From the NCBI GenBank assembly GCA_020060215.1, contig JAGVAP010000132.1, forward strand, positions 186,001 to 250,000: 64,000 nt of DNA, given 5' to 3'. Under the pieces are notes generated by a model, which did not search any database, was not told the origin of the DNA, and was given only the letters and a program-made list of their open reading frames with translations. Of this stretch, positions 16,666 to 24,601 are shown one piece after another. The stretch's first letter is position 1, and every line of letters starts with the position of its first letter. Source of the DNA: Deltaproteobacteria bacterium. GTDB lineage: Bacteria; Desulfobacterota; DSM-4660; Desulfatiglandales; HGW-15. The position numbers were made by a program, and so were the translations under genes.

Positions 16666-18059
16666 TGTTCCAGAGAAGCAGAATCGCTGACTTGCTGAAG
16701 TCGGGTCCGATCGGGGAAAAGGTCGTGATCTGCGGCTGGGTGCGCACGAAGAGGGACTCCAAAGGGGGGTTTTCCTTCGTCGAGGTAAACGACGGCTCCG
16801 CCATGAGCAGCATGCAGGTGATCGCGGAAAACACCCTCCCCAACTACGAGTCCGAGGTGCTGAAACTCCAGACCGGGTGCTCGCTGCGGGTCTCGGGCAC
16901 CCTGGCGGCCTCTCCCGGCAAAGGCCAGAGGGTGGAGCTCAAGGCGGACGAGATCCAAATCTTCGGATGGGCCGACCCCGAGTCCTATCCCCTGCAGAAA
17001 AAGAGGCACTCCTTCGAGTTTCTCAGGACCATTGCCCACCTGAGGCCCAGGACCAACACGTTCGGTGCCGTAGCGAGGGTGCGAAACGCCCTCAGCCGGG
17101 CCATACACACCTTCTTCCAGGAGCGCGGATTCATATACCTCCACACTCCCATCATTACCGGCAGCGACTGCGAGGGCGCCGGGGAGATGTTCAGGGTCAC
17201 CACGTTCGATCTCCCCAATATCCCCATGACGGACGGGGCGGTCGACTACAGCAAGGATTTCTTCGGTTCCCCCGCCAACCTGACCGTCAGCGGGCAGCTC
17301 GAGGCCGAGATCTACGCCTTGAGCATGGGAGACGTCTATACGTTCGGACCCACCTTCAGGGCCGAGAACTCGAACACCTCCAGGCACCTGGCCGAGTTCT
17401 GGATGGTGGAGCCGGAGATGGCCTTCTGCGATCTGGAGGGGGACATCGAACTGGCCAAGACGTTTTTGAAGTACCTCTTTCGACATGTCCTCGAGAACTG
17501 CAGGGAGGACATGGAGTTCTTCAACAAGTTCATCGACACAACCGTCATCAAGACCCTGGAGGAGCTGGTCCAACAGGAGTTCGAGCACCTCAGCTACACC
17601 GAGGCGATCGACATCCTCACCCGTTCCGGGGAAGAGTTCGAGTTCCCTGTAAGGTGGGGAACCGACATCCAGTCCGAGCACGAGCGGTACCTCTGCGAGA
17701 AGGTGTTTCGAAAACCGGTGGTCCTGACCGACTTCCCGAAAGAGATCAAAGCCTTTTACATGAAGCTCAATGAGGATGGAAGGACCGTTCGGGCGATGGA
17801 TGTCCTGGTGCCGAGGATCGGTGAGATCATCGGCGGAAGTCAGAGGGAGGACGATTATGAGACCCTCCGCCGACGGATCGAGGAGTCGAATCTCAGCCTG
17901 GATGGTTACTGGTGGTACCTGGACCTCCGTCGGTTCGGCTCGGCCCCCCACGCGGGTTTCGGCCTTGGCTTCGAGAGGCTGGTGCAGTTCGTGACGGGAA
18001 TGGCCAATATCCGGGACGTGATCCCCTTCCCCAGGACCCCCGGCAACCTCGGCTTCTAG
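16665..18059 (+). CDS. asnS: asparagine--tRNA ligase
   Basis: The 464-residue class IIb synthetase charges tRNA-Asn. It has an N-terminal OB-fold anticodon domain ([26 protein letters not shown]), motif 2 ([16 protein letters not shown]) and motif 3 ([21 protein letters not shown]), ending in [10 protein letters not shown], which is typical for AsnRS rather than AspRS. The ATG at 16665 overlaps the serC stop by one base. Together with asnB at 34.2 kb it indicates that this organism makes free asparagine and charges it directly, although the indirect GatCAB route cannot be excluded from this window. Confidence 0.96.
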   Translation: MFQRSRIADLLKSGPIGEKVVICGWVRTKRDSKGGFSFVEVNDGSAMSSMQVIAENTLPNYESEVLKLQTGCSLRVSGTLAASPGKGQRVELKADEIQIFGWADPESYPLQKKRHSFEFLRTIAHLRPRTNTFGAVARVRNALSRAIHTFFQERGFIYLHTPIITGSDCEGAGEMFRVTTFDLPNIPMTDGAVDYSKDFFGSPANLTVSGQLEAEIYALSMGDVYTFGPTFRAENSNTSRHLAEFWMVEPEMAFCDLEGDIELAKTFLKYLFRHVLENCREDMEFFNKFIDTTVIKTLEELVQQEFEHLSYTEAIDILTRSGEEFEFPVRWGTDIQSEHERYLCEKVFRKPVVLTDFPKEIKAFYMKLNEDGRTVRAMDVLVPRIGEIIGGSQREDDYETLRRRIEESNLSLDGYWWYLDLRRFGSAPHAGFGLGFERLVQFVTGMANIRDVIPFPRTPGNLGF

Positions 18060-18061
18060 CC

Positions 18062-18083
18062 GTTATGTCTACATTGACATAAC
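18062..18083. promoter_or_regulatory. perfect inverted repeat and TTGACA upstream of the AOR gene
   Basis: GTTATGTC (18062-18069) and GACATAAC (18076-18083) form a perfect 8-bp dyad around six bases. A TTGACA at 18074-18079 overlaps the right arm, and a second TTGACA lies at 18104-18109; neither has a strong -10. A regulator bound to the dyad would cover the first -35 element. Confidence 0.45.
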
Positions 18084-18150
18084 ATGCTCATTTCATTACC
18101 TTATTGACATCCCCCCCCCTTCCGTCGTTAGATGATGCACAGGGTTGATC

Positions 18151-18218
18151 CAGGGTCGTCCGCAGGCGCTCGCCCTTTTCGGAAGGCAAGCGCCTGAAGC
18201 TAAGGACAGGAACGACTG
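18151..18218 (+). other. structured leader candidate upstream of the AOR gene
   Basis: A perfect 8-bp stem, CAGGCGCT (18163-18170) with AGCGCCTG (18189-18196), is enclosed by GTCGT (18155-18159) pairing with ACGAC (18212-18216). The element ends about 40 bases before the start codon. I cannot match it to a known riboswitch; a cofactor-sensing RNA is conceivable given the gene it precedes. Confidence 0.35.
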
Positions 18219-18259
18219 TATGCTCTTCACCTTTCTCAAGACGCGGAAGGAGGGATCTT

Positions 18260-19996
18260 ATGGATAAGATAATAAGAATCGACATGGGCGCAGAAGGCGG
18301 TCCGAAGGTCCGCATCACCCCTGTGGGTGAGTATGCCGGCCTCGGGGGCAGAGCGATGACCTCGACCATGGTCTCCAAAGAGGTTCCGCCCCTTTCTCAT
18401 CCGCTGGGGGAAGACAACAAGCTCGTGATTGCACCGGGGCTGCTGAGCGGCACCACCGCCGCCATGTCCGGGCGGCTCTCCATCGGCTGCAAGAGCCCCC
18501 TTACGGGAGGCATCAAGGAGGCGAACGCCGGGGGCCAACCCTCCCAGATGCTGGCCAGGCTGGGATTTGCGGCGATCGTACTCGAGGGGAAACCGAAAGA
18601 AGGGAAGCTCTACCGGGTCTTCGTCAACAAGGACGGCGCCAAGATCATGGAGGACGGCAGCCTCAAGATGCTGGGCAACTATGACCTGGTGGAGAAGCTG
18701 AAGAAGGAGTACGGAGAAAAGGTCTCGGTCATCTCCATCGGACAGGCGGGGGAGATGAAGCTTGCGGCGGCTTCCATTGCGTGCACGGACATGGAGCTGA
18801 GGCCTACGCGGCACGCCGGGAGAGGCGGAGTGGGCGCCGTCATGGGGAGCAAGGGCGTCAAGGCGATCGTCATCGACGACACGGGGGTGAAGACGAGATC
18901 GCCGAAGGATCCGGAGGCTTTCAAGGACGCCACCAAGCGATGGGTGGAAGGGCTCCGGAAGCATCCGGTCACGGGTCAGGGGCTCCCCGCCTACGGAACG
19001 AACGTGCTGACCAACGTCATCAATGAGGCCGGCGGATATCCCACGCATAACTTCATGTGGGGGAGATTCGTGGGCAGCTCCAAGATCAGCGGAGAGACCC
19101 AGGCCCAGCTCGAGGTGGATCGCGGCGGCTCCGCCACGCACGGCTGTCACCGGGGCTGCGTAATCCGGTGTTCGGGGACCTACATGGACAAAGACGGGCA
19201 CTACCTGACCAAGCAGCCCGAGTATGAAACGGTCTGGGCCCATGGAGGGAACTGCGGGATCGACGATCTGGACTCGATCGCTATGCTGGACCGGTTGGAC
19301 GACGATTACGGCCTGGACACCATCGAGATGGGCGCCACCATCGGTGTGGCCATGGAAGCGGGTCTTGCCAAGTTCGGAGATGCCGAGGCCGCGATCGAGC
19401 TCGTCAGGGAGGTCGGCAAGGGAACGCCCCTCGGCCGTATCCTCGGGAGCGGTGCAGCGGTGACCGGCAAGGTCTTCGGGGTGGAGAGGGTGCCGGTGGT
19501 GAAGGGCCAGGCCATGCCGGCCTATGACCCGCGCGCGGTCCAGGGGATCGGGGTCACTTACGCGACCAGCACGATGGGCGCCGACCATACCGCTGGGTAT
19601 GCCGTGGCCACCAACATCCTCGGGGTCGGAGGCAAGGTGGACCCCCTGAAGCCTGAAGGACAGGTGGAGCTTTCCCGGAATCTCCAGATTGCCACGGCAG
19701 CCATCGACTCCACCGGCATGTGCCTGTTCATCGCCTTTGCGATCATGGACCAGCCGGAGACCTTTCAGGCCCTGCTCGACAGCATCAACGCGTTCTATGG
19801 ATTGAAGCTGACCGGAGATGACGTGAATGCGCTGGGCAAGTCCGTCCTCCAGAAGGAAAGGGATTTCAACCGCGCGGCCGGACTGGGACCGGAGCAGGAC
19901 CGGCTCCCCGGGTTTTTCAAAAAGGAGCCCGTCTCTCCCCATGACATCACCTTCCAGGTCAAGGATGAGGAACTGGACAAGGTATTCGCCTGGTAA
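18260..19996 (+). CDS. tungsten-type aldehyde:ferredoxin oxidoreductase (AOR family)
   Basis: This 578-residue enzyme belongs to the AOR family, which oxidises aldehydes to acids (or the reverse) with a bis-pyranopterin tungsten centre and one [4Fe-4S] cluster, passing electrons to ferredoxin. The AOR N-domain is clear (GLGGRAM, then APGLLSGTTAAMSGRLSIGCKSPLTGG). Cluster ligands appear as C296, C300 and C304 plus C488. The spacing CX3CX3C differs from the CX2CX3C of the archaeal enzyme. GGAGG precedes the ATG. MoaD-like and MoeB-like genes for the cofactor follow within 3.5 kb. The exact aldehyde is unknown, and an aromatic or formate-type substrate is possible in such paralogues. Confidence 0.9.
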   Translation: MDKIIRIDMGAEGGPKVRITPVGEYAGLGGRAMTSTMVSKEVPPLSHPLGEDNKLVIAPGLLSGTTAAMSGRLSIGCKSPLTGGIKEANAGGQPSQMLARLGFAAIVLEGKPKEGKLYRVFVNKDGAKIMEDGSLKMLGNYDLVEKLKKEYGEKVSVISIGQAGEMKLAAASIACTDMELRPTRHAGRGGVGAVMGSKGVKAIVIDDTGVKTRSPKDPEAFKDATKRWVEGLRKHPVTGQGLPAYGTNVLTNVINEAGGYPTHNFMWGRFVGSSKISGETQAQLEVDRGGSATHGCHRGCVIRCSGTYMDKDGHYLTKQPEYETVWAHGGNCGIDDLDSIAMLDRLDDDYGLDTIEMGATIGVAMEAGLAKFGDAEAAIELVREVGKGTPLGRILGSGAAVTGKVFGVERVPVVKGQAMPAYDPRAVQGIGVTYATSTMGADHTAGYAVATNILGVGGKVDPLKPEGQVELSRNLQIATAAIDSTGMCLFIAFAIMDQPETFQALLDSINAFYGLKLTGDDVNALGKSVLQKERDFNRAAGLGPEQDRLPGFFKKEPVSPHDITFQVKDEELDKVFAW

Positions 19997-20006
19997 ACTT
20001 AGGGGT

Positions 20007-20231
20007 GGGTTGCGGGTCGCAGGTTGCTCGTCGTTTGTGGCATATAGCCGTCCATCCGGAGATGGGGATTTCAGGATGGAGGTTTCAGGTTCAGGTTAAG
20101 GGATTGAAACTGCAATTCTTCCTGACACCTGACGCCCGAAAACCTGATCGCGCGAATCCGGAAAGTATCATTTCTGGATGGACGCCAACTACAGGCAACG
20201 AACAACCAACCACGAGCAATCAGCAACCCGC
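20007..20231. repeat. nested long palindromic intergenic element
   Basis: Three nested inverted pairs occur in order: GGGTTGCGGG (20007-20016) with GCAACCCGC (20223-20231); a GTCCATCC-like arm near 20050 with GGATGGAC near 20176; and TTTCAGGTTCAGG near 20084 with CCTGACACCTGA near 20122. The whole could fold into one long hairpin. Similar GGTGGCGGGT arms recur at 34079-34131. Confidence 0.6.
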
Positions 20232-20250
20232 AGTCTACCTTGGAGCCGGT

Positions 20251-20859
20251 ATGCAGCCAGCCGAGGAATCCCTTCGTCTCCATGTGGTCGCCAAGGCCCG
20301 ATTCCTGACCGTTTTCCACCCCCTTCTGCAGGCGGGTGTTCGTGTTGAGACGGTGGCGGGGATCAGCGTGAAGGAGTTCCTTTGCGGGGAACTCGGGCTG
20401 ACCCCGGCATACCTGGACACCGTGGTCCAGACCGTCTTCCTGGATGGAAAGGCCGTGGACGACCTGGATGCAGCATTCATCAGGGACGGCTCCACCCTCG
20501 CCCTTTCAGCGGCCATGCCGGGCCTGCTCGGCGCTACGTTGAGGAGGGGCAGTTTCTACGCGGCCATGCGGAAGGAGATCTCCCATGCTGCTCAGGCTCA
20601 AGACGCCGCCTCCAGGGCGGGGAGGGTGAAGGTGAAGATCTTCAACCTGCTACTGGAGGACCTGGCGCGGCTCCTCCTCGGGAGGGGGATCTGGATCATG
20701 GGAGCGGAGCTTCGTTCCCTGTTCCAAAGGCTGGAGGACCCGTTCCGGGCAGGATGCCTCCAAATCACCCTGAACGGTCGCAGTCTCGAACCGGCGGCCC
20801 TTCGCTCCATGGAGTGGGGGGAATCCGAGGTGTTTGTGAAGGTGACGGTGGATCCATAG
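20251..20859 (+). CDS. hypothetical protein, MoaD-like N-terminal half, AOR-associated
   Basis: I do not recognise a named family for this 202-residue protein. The first 95 residues look like a beta-grasp protein: VETVAGISVKEFLCGELGL, then TVFLDGKAVDDLDAAFIRDGSTLALSAAMPGL, which parallels the FLNGVHAGG...LKEGDRVGVFPPVAGG layout of the MoaD encoded 190 bases further on. The second half is helical (SFYAAMRKEI, then KIFNLLLEDLARLLLGRGIWIMG). There is no signal or cofactor motif. TTGGAG precedes the ATG at 20251. Its position between the AOR and cofactor genes suggests a role in AOR maturation or regulation, but this is inference. Confidence 0.62.
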   Translation: MQPAEESLRLHVVAKARFLTVFHPLLQAGVRVETVAGISVKEFLCGELGLTPAYLDTVVQTVFLDGKAVDDLDAAFIRDGSTLALSAAMPGLLGATLRRGSFYAAMRKEISHAAQAQDAASRAGRVKVKIFNLLLEDLARLLLGRGIWIMGAELRSLFQRLEDPFRAGCLQITLNGRSLEPAALRSMEWGESEVFVKVTVDP

Positions 20860-21049
20860 GCTGGTGGAGCGCGCGCATTGGATGCTGTCGCTGAGCGCCT
20901 CGCGAGGTGAAAAAGGGGTTGGAAAAACAGAAGCAGGCTCCTGCTCGCGATGGTGCGACGGATGCCTGAACGGTCGTGGGCGTCGCAACCAGGAGGTCGC
21001 CCCTACAGGACAACAATACGGGGGAAGGCGATGGTGGAGCCTTCGGCCG

Positions 21050-21289
21050 CTACCCGCCGGCCACCGGCGGAAACACCCCCACCCGGTCCCCTTCCTTGAG
21101 CACCTCGTCCCCGCCTGCATGCACCCCGTTCAAGAAGATCAACTTCACGGAATCGATCGGGACATGGAGAGATTGGAGGAGACCGCGGATGGTGCTTCCT
21201 TCAGGGACCTCCATGGCCCCTTCCATCCCCGTCCTCCCACCGGGGGCGTATCGGCTCAAAGAGGCGTAGAGTTTCAGCTCAATTCTCAT
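21050..21289 (-). CDS. MoaD/ThiS-family sulfur-carrier protein
   Basis: The 79-residue beta-grasp protein ends in the diagnostic double glycine (FPPVAGG). In this family the C-terminus is adenylated by a MoeB-like enzyme and thiocarboxylated to donate sulfur to molybdopterin. The core VPEGSTIRGLLQSL and LNGVHAGGDEVLKEGDRVGVF are typical. It is encoded on the minus strand, opposite in direction to the AOR and MoeB-like genes, with its start only about 110 bases from that of the MoeB-like gene, so a shared divergent promoter region is likely. No strong Shine-Dalgarno is visible. It probably serves the tungsten cofactor of the AOR. Confidence 0.85.
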   Translation of the reverse strand: MRIELKLYASLSRYAPGGRTGMEGAMEVPEGSTIRGLLQSLHVPIDSVKLIFLNGVHAGGDEVLKEGDRVGVFPPVAGG

Positions 21290-21399
21290 GATCTGAATTG
21301 TACACCCTTGGACCTCGTTTGGATAGGTTCCAGGTGTCAGATCCCGTCCATCCTGCTATCCTGTCCACGAGAAAAAGAGACCAGTCGGGGAGGGGGACC

Positions 21400-22272
21400 A
21401 TGTCCGAAGGAATCCAAGAACTGCAGGAGGCTGTCCGGGCCGGATCGAGATGGGTCGTCGACCCCGCCGGCCGGGAGGTGAAGGTGGTCACCGATGCGGA
21501 CGCGCTGGAGATCGCCGACCGGTTCGGTCAGACCCTGGGCACCGTCTATCGGGAATCCCTCCGGTCCGGTATCTGCCCCTATCGTTACCTCCGGAACCGG
21601 GATTGCATTTCGATCCAGGATCAGCTGAAGCTCGCATCGAGCAAGGTCGCTGTCATAGGCGCAGGAGGGCTTGGAGGCCATGTCGTCCATCTCCTGGCGA
21701 GGGTCGGGATCGGGCACCTGGTGGTGGTCGATTGCGACGTGTTTGATGAGACCAACCTGAATCGCCAGCTCTTCTGCACATCGGACTCCGTGGGGGCGCC
21801 GAAGGCCCGGGTCGCCGCGGAGCAGGTTCAGGCGATCAACCCGGGGGTGGAGGCAACCCCCTGGGTGGTCCGCATCGATGAAAACAGCCTGCCGGGTATC
21901 CTGGCCGGATCCGATCTGGTGGTCGACGCACTCGACAATGTTCGGGACCGTCTGGTCCTGGAAGCGGGCGCAAGAGCTCATGCAATCCCGCTGGTGCACG
22001 GTGCGCTCGCAGGTTTTGACGGACAGGTCATGACCGTCTTCCCCGAAGATACGGGACTCTCGGTGATCTACGGAACGGCGGATCGGGCCGGGAAAGGCCC
22101 GCCGGGGGCCGAGGCGGTCCTGGGCGTCCCCGCCCTCATGCCCGGCCTGGTCGCCACCCTTCAGGCCATGGAGGTCTTCAAGATCCTGCTCGGCAGGGGG
22201 CCCCTGCTCCGGAACGTATTGGTGCACGCCTCCCTGGACGCGGTCGAGCTGAATCGTTTTCCCCTCGGCTGA
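21400..22272 (+). CDS. ThiF/MoeB-family adenylyltransferase (HesA/MoeB-like)
   Basis: The 290-residue E1-like protein has the nucleotide-binding loop VIGAGGLGGHVVHLLARVGIG, the following acidic strand VVVDCDVFDETNLNRQ with the conserved NRQ arginine, and LVVDALDNVRDR. Such enzymes adenylate the C-terminal glycine of MoaD or ThiS proteins. The usual C-terminal CXXC zinc pairs of classical MoeB are not apparent, which is a difference worth noting. An N-terminal extension of about 75 residues precedes the Rossmann fold. GGAGGGGG lies just before the ATG at 21400. The adjacent divergent MoaD gene is the obvious partner. Confidence 0.85.
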   Translation: MSEGIQELQEAVRAGSRWVVDPAGREVKVVTDADALEIADRFGQTLGTVYRESLRSGICPYRYLRNRDCISIQDQLKLASSKVAVIGAGGLGGHVVHLLARVGIGHLVVVDCDVFDETNLNRQLFCTSDSVGAPKARVAAEQVQAINPGVEATPWVVRIDENSLPGILAGSDLVVDALDNVRDRLVLEAGARAHAIPLVHGALAGFDGQVMTVFPEDTGLSVIYGTADRAGKGPPGAEAVLGVPALMPGLVATLQAMEVFKILLGRGPLLRNVLVHASLDAVELNRFPLG

Positions 22273-22414
22273 ACAGGACCCGGCCCGATATGGAACCGTT
22301 GGACAGGGCAAATACCGCCTTCTGCCCATTGATCTTCAGGCCCTCCCTTGGCTACAATCAGGAAAGGAATATCAATCCTCCCGAACCCTTCACGGGCTCA
22401 ATGGAAGGCGCCCC

Positions 22415-23830
22415 ATGCCCGCGTTAAAACGGCCCAACAGCGGAAGACCGGTGACTCTGCCCCCCCGCGCTTCTCAGGTCATTGCCGAATGCGACGTCCT
22501 GGTCGTCGGCGGGGGCCCGGCCGGCATCGGGGCGGCCATCGGCGCTGCGGATGCCGGTATGGATGTGATCCTCGCCGAACGATATGGTTTTCTCGGCGGC
22601 AATGCCACGGCCGCCCTCACCATCCCCTTTTCCTCCTTTCACAGCATGCAGGTCCTGGAGACCGTGCCCAGGCCGCGCATCCTCTTCCCCGCCGACCACG
22701 GACCGGGCAGGCCCGTGATCGCCGGCGTTCTCCTCAGGTTGATCCATAGATTGGTTGAGGAGGGCGGGGCTTTGCCGGCCGTGCCGCAAACAGGCTACAC
22801 CGTGCCCTTCGACCCGGAGATCTTCAAGACGGTGTGCATGGATCTGCTGGATGAGGCGGGGGTGCGGTTCCTGCTCCATGCCTTTGCCAGCGACCTCTTT
22901 CGCAGCGGTGGGATGGAAGGGGTCGTGTTCGAGACCAAATCGGGCCCGGTGGTGATCTGCGCGAAGGTGGTCGTCGACTGCACGGGGGATGGAGACATCG
23001 CCGCCAGAGCAGGGGCCGAGTATGAGATCGGGAGGGAGCAGGACGGGCTCACGCAGCCCATGTCGCTCCTTTTTCGAATGGGGGAGTTCGAGAGGGAGGC
23101 GTTCGAGGCCTATGCAACCGCCCACCCGGATCAATGGTGGGGTGTCCACGGGCTTCGGGATCTGGTGCAGAAAGCACACGCCGCCGGTGAGCTGGACCTT
23201 CCCCGCGAGGATATCCTCATGTTCGGCATGGTCCAAGAGAACGAGGTGCTGGTGAACAGTACGCGCATTACCAAGGTCCTTGGTACGGATGTGTGGGACC
23301 TCACCTATGCGGAGTGGGAGGGCCGGAGACAGATGCGGCGCATCGCGGCGTTTCTCAAAAAGTATGCCCCCGGGTTCGGGAAAGGCCGCGTCCTTCAAAG
23401 CGGCGCGAACACCGGTGTCCGCGAGACCCGCAGGATCTTGGGCGACTACGAGCTCACGGCGGACGACATCCTGCAGGCGCGAAAGTTTTGCGACGTGATT
23501 GCACGAGGCGCCTATCCCGTGGATATTCACAACCCGACCGGGAAGGGGACCGTCCTCCGGCGGGTCCGGTCAGGGGATGCTTATGACATCCCGCTGCGCT
23601 GTCTCCTGCCCAGGGGTATGGACCGGATCCTGGTGGCCGGCAGATGCATCTCGGGGACCCACGAGGCCCAGGCGTCCTACAGGGTGATGCCCATCTCGGT
23701 AGCCACGGGGCAGGCCGCAGGCGTGTGCGCAGCAGTGGCCGCCAACATGGAGAAAAAGCCAAGGGAAGTGCCGGCCGAGGTGGTACAAGAGGAGTTGCTG
23801 AGGCAGGGGGCGGATCTCGGGGAGAGGTGA
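22415..23830 (+). CDS. FAD-dependent oxidoreductase (PF12831-type)
   Basis: The 471-residue flavoprotein carries an N-terminal dinucleotide-binding motif, VLVVGGGPAGIGAAIGAADAG, then LAERYGFLGGNATAA, characteristic of the FAD_oxidored group. A VVDCTGDGDIAARAGA segment occurs near residue 190 and a C-terminal FAD-contacting block, RILVAGRCISGTHEAQASYRVMPISVATGQAAG, near residue 405. No signal peptide or Fe-S motif is visible. Members act on varied substrates and some are misannotated as fumarate reductases; the reaction here is unknown. It stands 142 bases after the MoeB-like gene and 54 bases before the ComB gene, so it may share a transcript with either. Confidence 0.85.
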   Translation: MPALKRPNSGRPVTLPPRASQVIAECDVLVVGGGPAGIGAAIGAADAGMDVILAERYGFLGGNATAALTIPFSSFHSMQVLETVPRPRILFPADHGPGRPVIAGVLLRLIHRLVEEGGALPAVPQTGYTVPFDPEIFKTVCMDLLDEAGVRFLLHAFASDLFRSGGMEGVVFETKSGPVVICAKVVVDCTGDGDIAARAGAEYEIGREQDGLTQPMSLLFRMGEFEREAFEAYATAHPDQWWGVHGLRDLVQKAHAAGELDLPREDILMFGMVQENEVLVNSTRITKVLGTDVWDLTYAEWEGRRQMRRIAAFLKKYAPGFGKGRVLQSGANTGVRETRRILGDYELTADDILQARKFCDVIARGAYPVDIHNPTGKGTVLRRVRSGDAYDIPLRCLLPRGMDRILVAGRCISGTHEAQASYRVMPISVATGQAAGVCAAVAANMEKKPREVPAEVVQEELLRQGADLGER

Positions 23831-23884
23831 CCGAGAAAAGCCCGATCTCCAATGTAGAATGTCCAGGTCGGAAGGGACAAACCC

Positions 23885-24601
23885 ATGAAAATCATCCGAA
23901 AGAGTTGCGCTCAGGGAGCCATGGAGGCCACCGGTGTGGCGGTCATCGTCGATGTCTTCAGGGCCTTTACCTGCGCCCCCCTGTTTTTCCACTTCGGTGT
24001 GGGCAGACTGATCCTTGTGGCCGATCCGCAAAAGGCCCGCCAGCTGAAGAAAGACCACCCGGAGTACATCCTGGCCGGGGAGGTGGACGAAGTCCCCATC
24101 GAGGACGGAGACCTGGGGAACTCGCCGTCGGAGATCATCCTCAAAGGCAAGGAATTCTTTCAGGGCAGGACCGTGATCCACAGGACCACCGCGGGTGTGG
24201 TCGGCGCCGCCTCCGCCCTGGATCATGCCGATGAGGTGCTGCTGTGCGGCTTCACCACAGCCGCGGGGGTCTCCGCTTATCTCCGTTACAAGGCCCCGCC
24301 TGTAGTGACCATCGTGGCCATGGGGACCAGGGGAAAGACCCCGTCTCCCGAAGACGAGGTCTGCGCAGACTACCTGGAGCATCTCCTGACGGGCAGGTCC
24401 TATGACGCCGTTCAGGCGCTGAAGGAGATCCTCTTCCATCCCTCGACACAGAAGTTCCTGAGCGGGGAAAGGCCCTACCTGCCCCGGGAAGACCCGACCC
24501 TCTGCCTCCAGTACGACCTTTTCGATTTTGCGATGACTGCACGAAAAGAGGAAGGGGAAATCGTGGTGCGCCCTACTTCTTTTCCAACTCAAACTCCTTG
24601 A
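23885..24601 (+). CDS. comB: 2-phosphosulfolactate phosphatase family protein
   Basis: The 238-residue product matches the ComB family, which removes phosphate from 2-phosphosulfolactate in the coenzyme M / sulfolactate pathway. Key segments are VAVIVDVFRAFT near the N-terminus, LAGEVDEVPIEDGDLGNSPSEI, and the HRTTAGVVGAASA block. No ComA, ComC or other pathway gene is in the window, and many bacterial ComB proteins have no proven pathway, so the function is by family only. GAAGGGAC precedes the ATG. The last 29 bases overlap, in the opposite orientation, the 3' end of the NtrC-type regulator. Confidence 0.85.
   Translation: MKIIRKSCAQGAMEATGVAVIVDVFRAFTCAPLFFHFGVGRLILVADPQKARQLKKDHPEYILAGEVDEVPIEDGDLGNSPSEIILKGKEFFQGRTVIHRTTAGVVGAASALDHADEVLLCGFTTAAGVSAYLRYKAPPVVTIVAMGTRGKTPSPEDEVCADYLEHLLTGRSYDAVQALKEILFHPSTQKFLSGERPYLPREDPTLCLQYDLFDFAMTARKEEGEIVVRPTSFPTQTP

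Noticed and set aside
18134..18218. Cyclic-di-GMP riboswitch before the AOR gene
   Set aside because: GCACAGGG at 18137 resembles the start of the GEMM motif, but the later conserved GGACGCAAAGCC-type block is missing.
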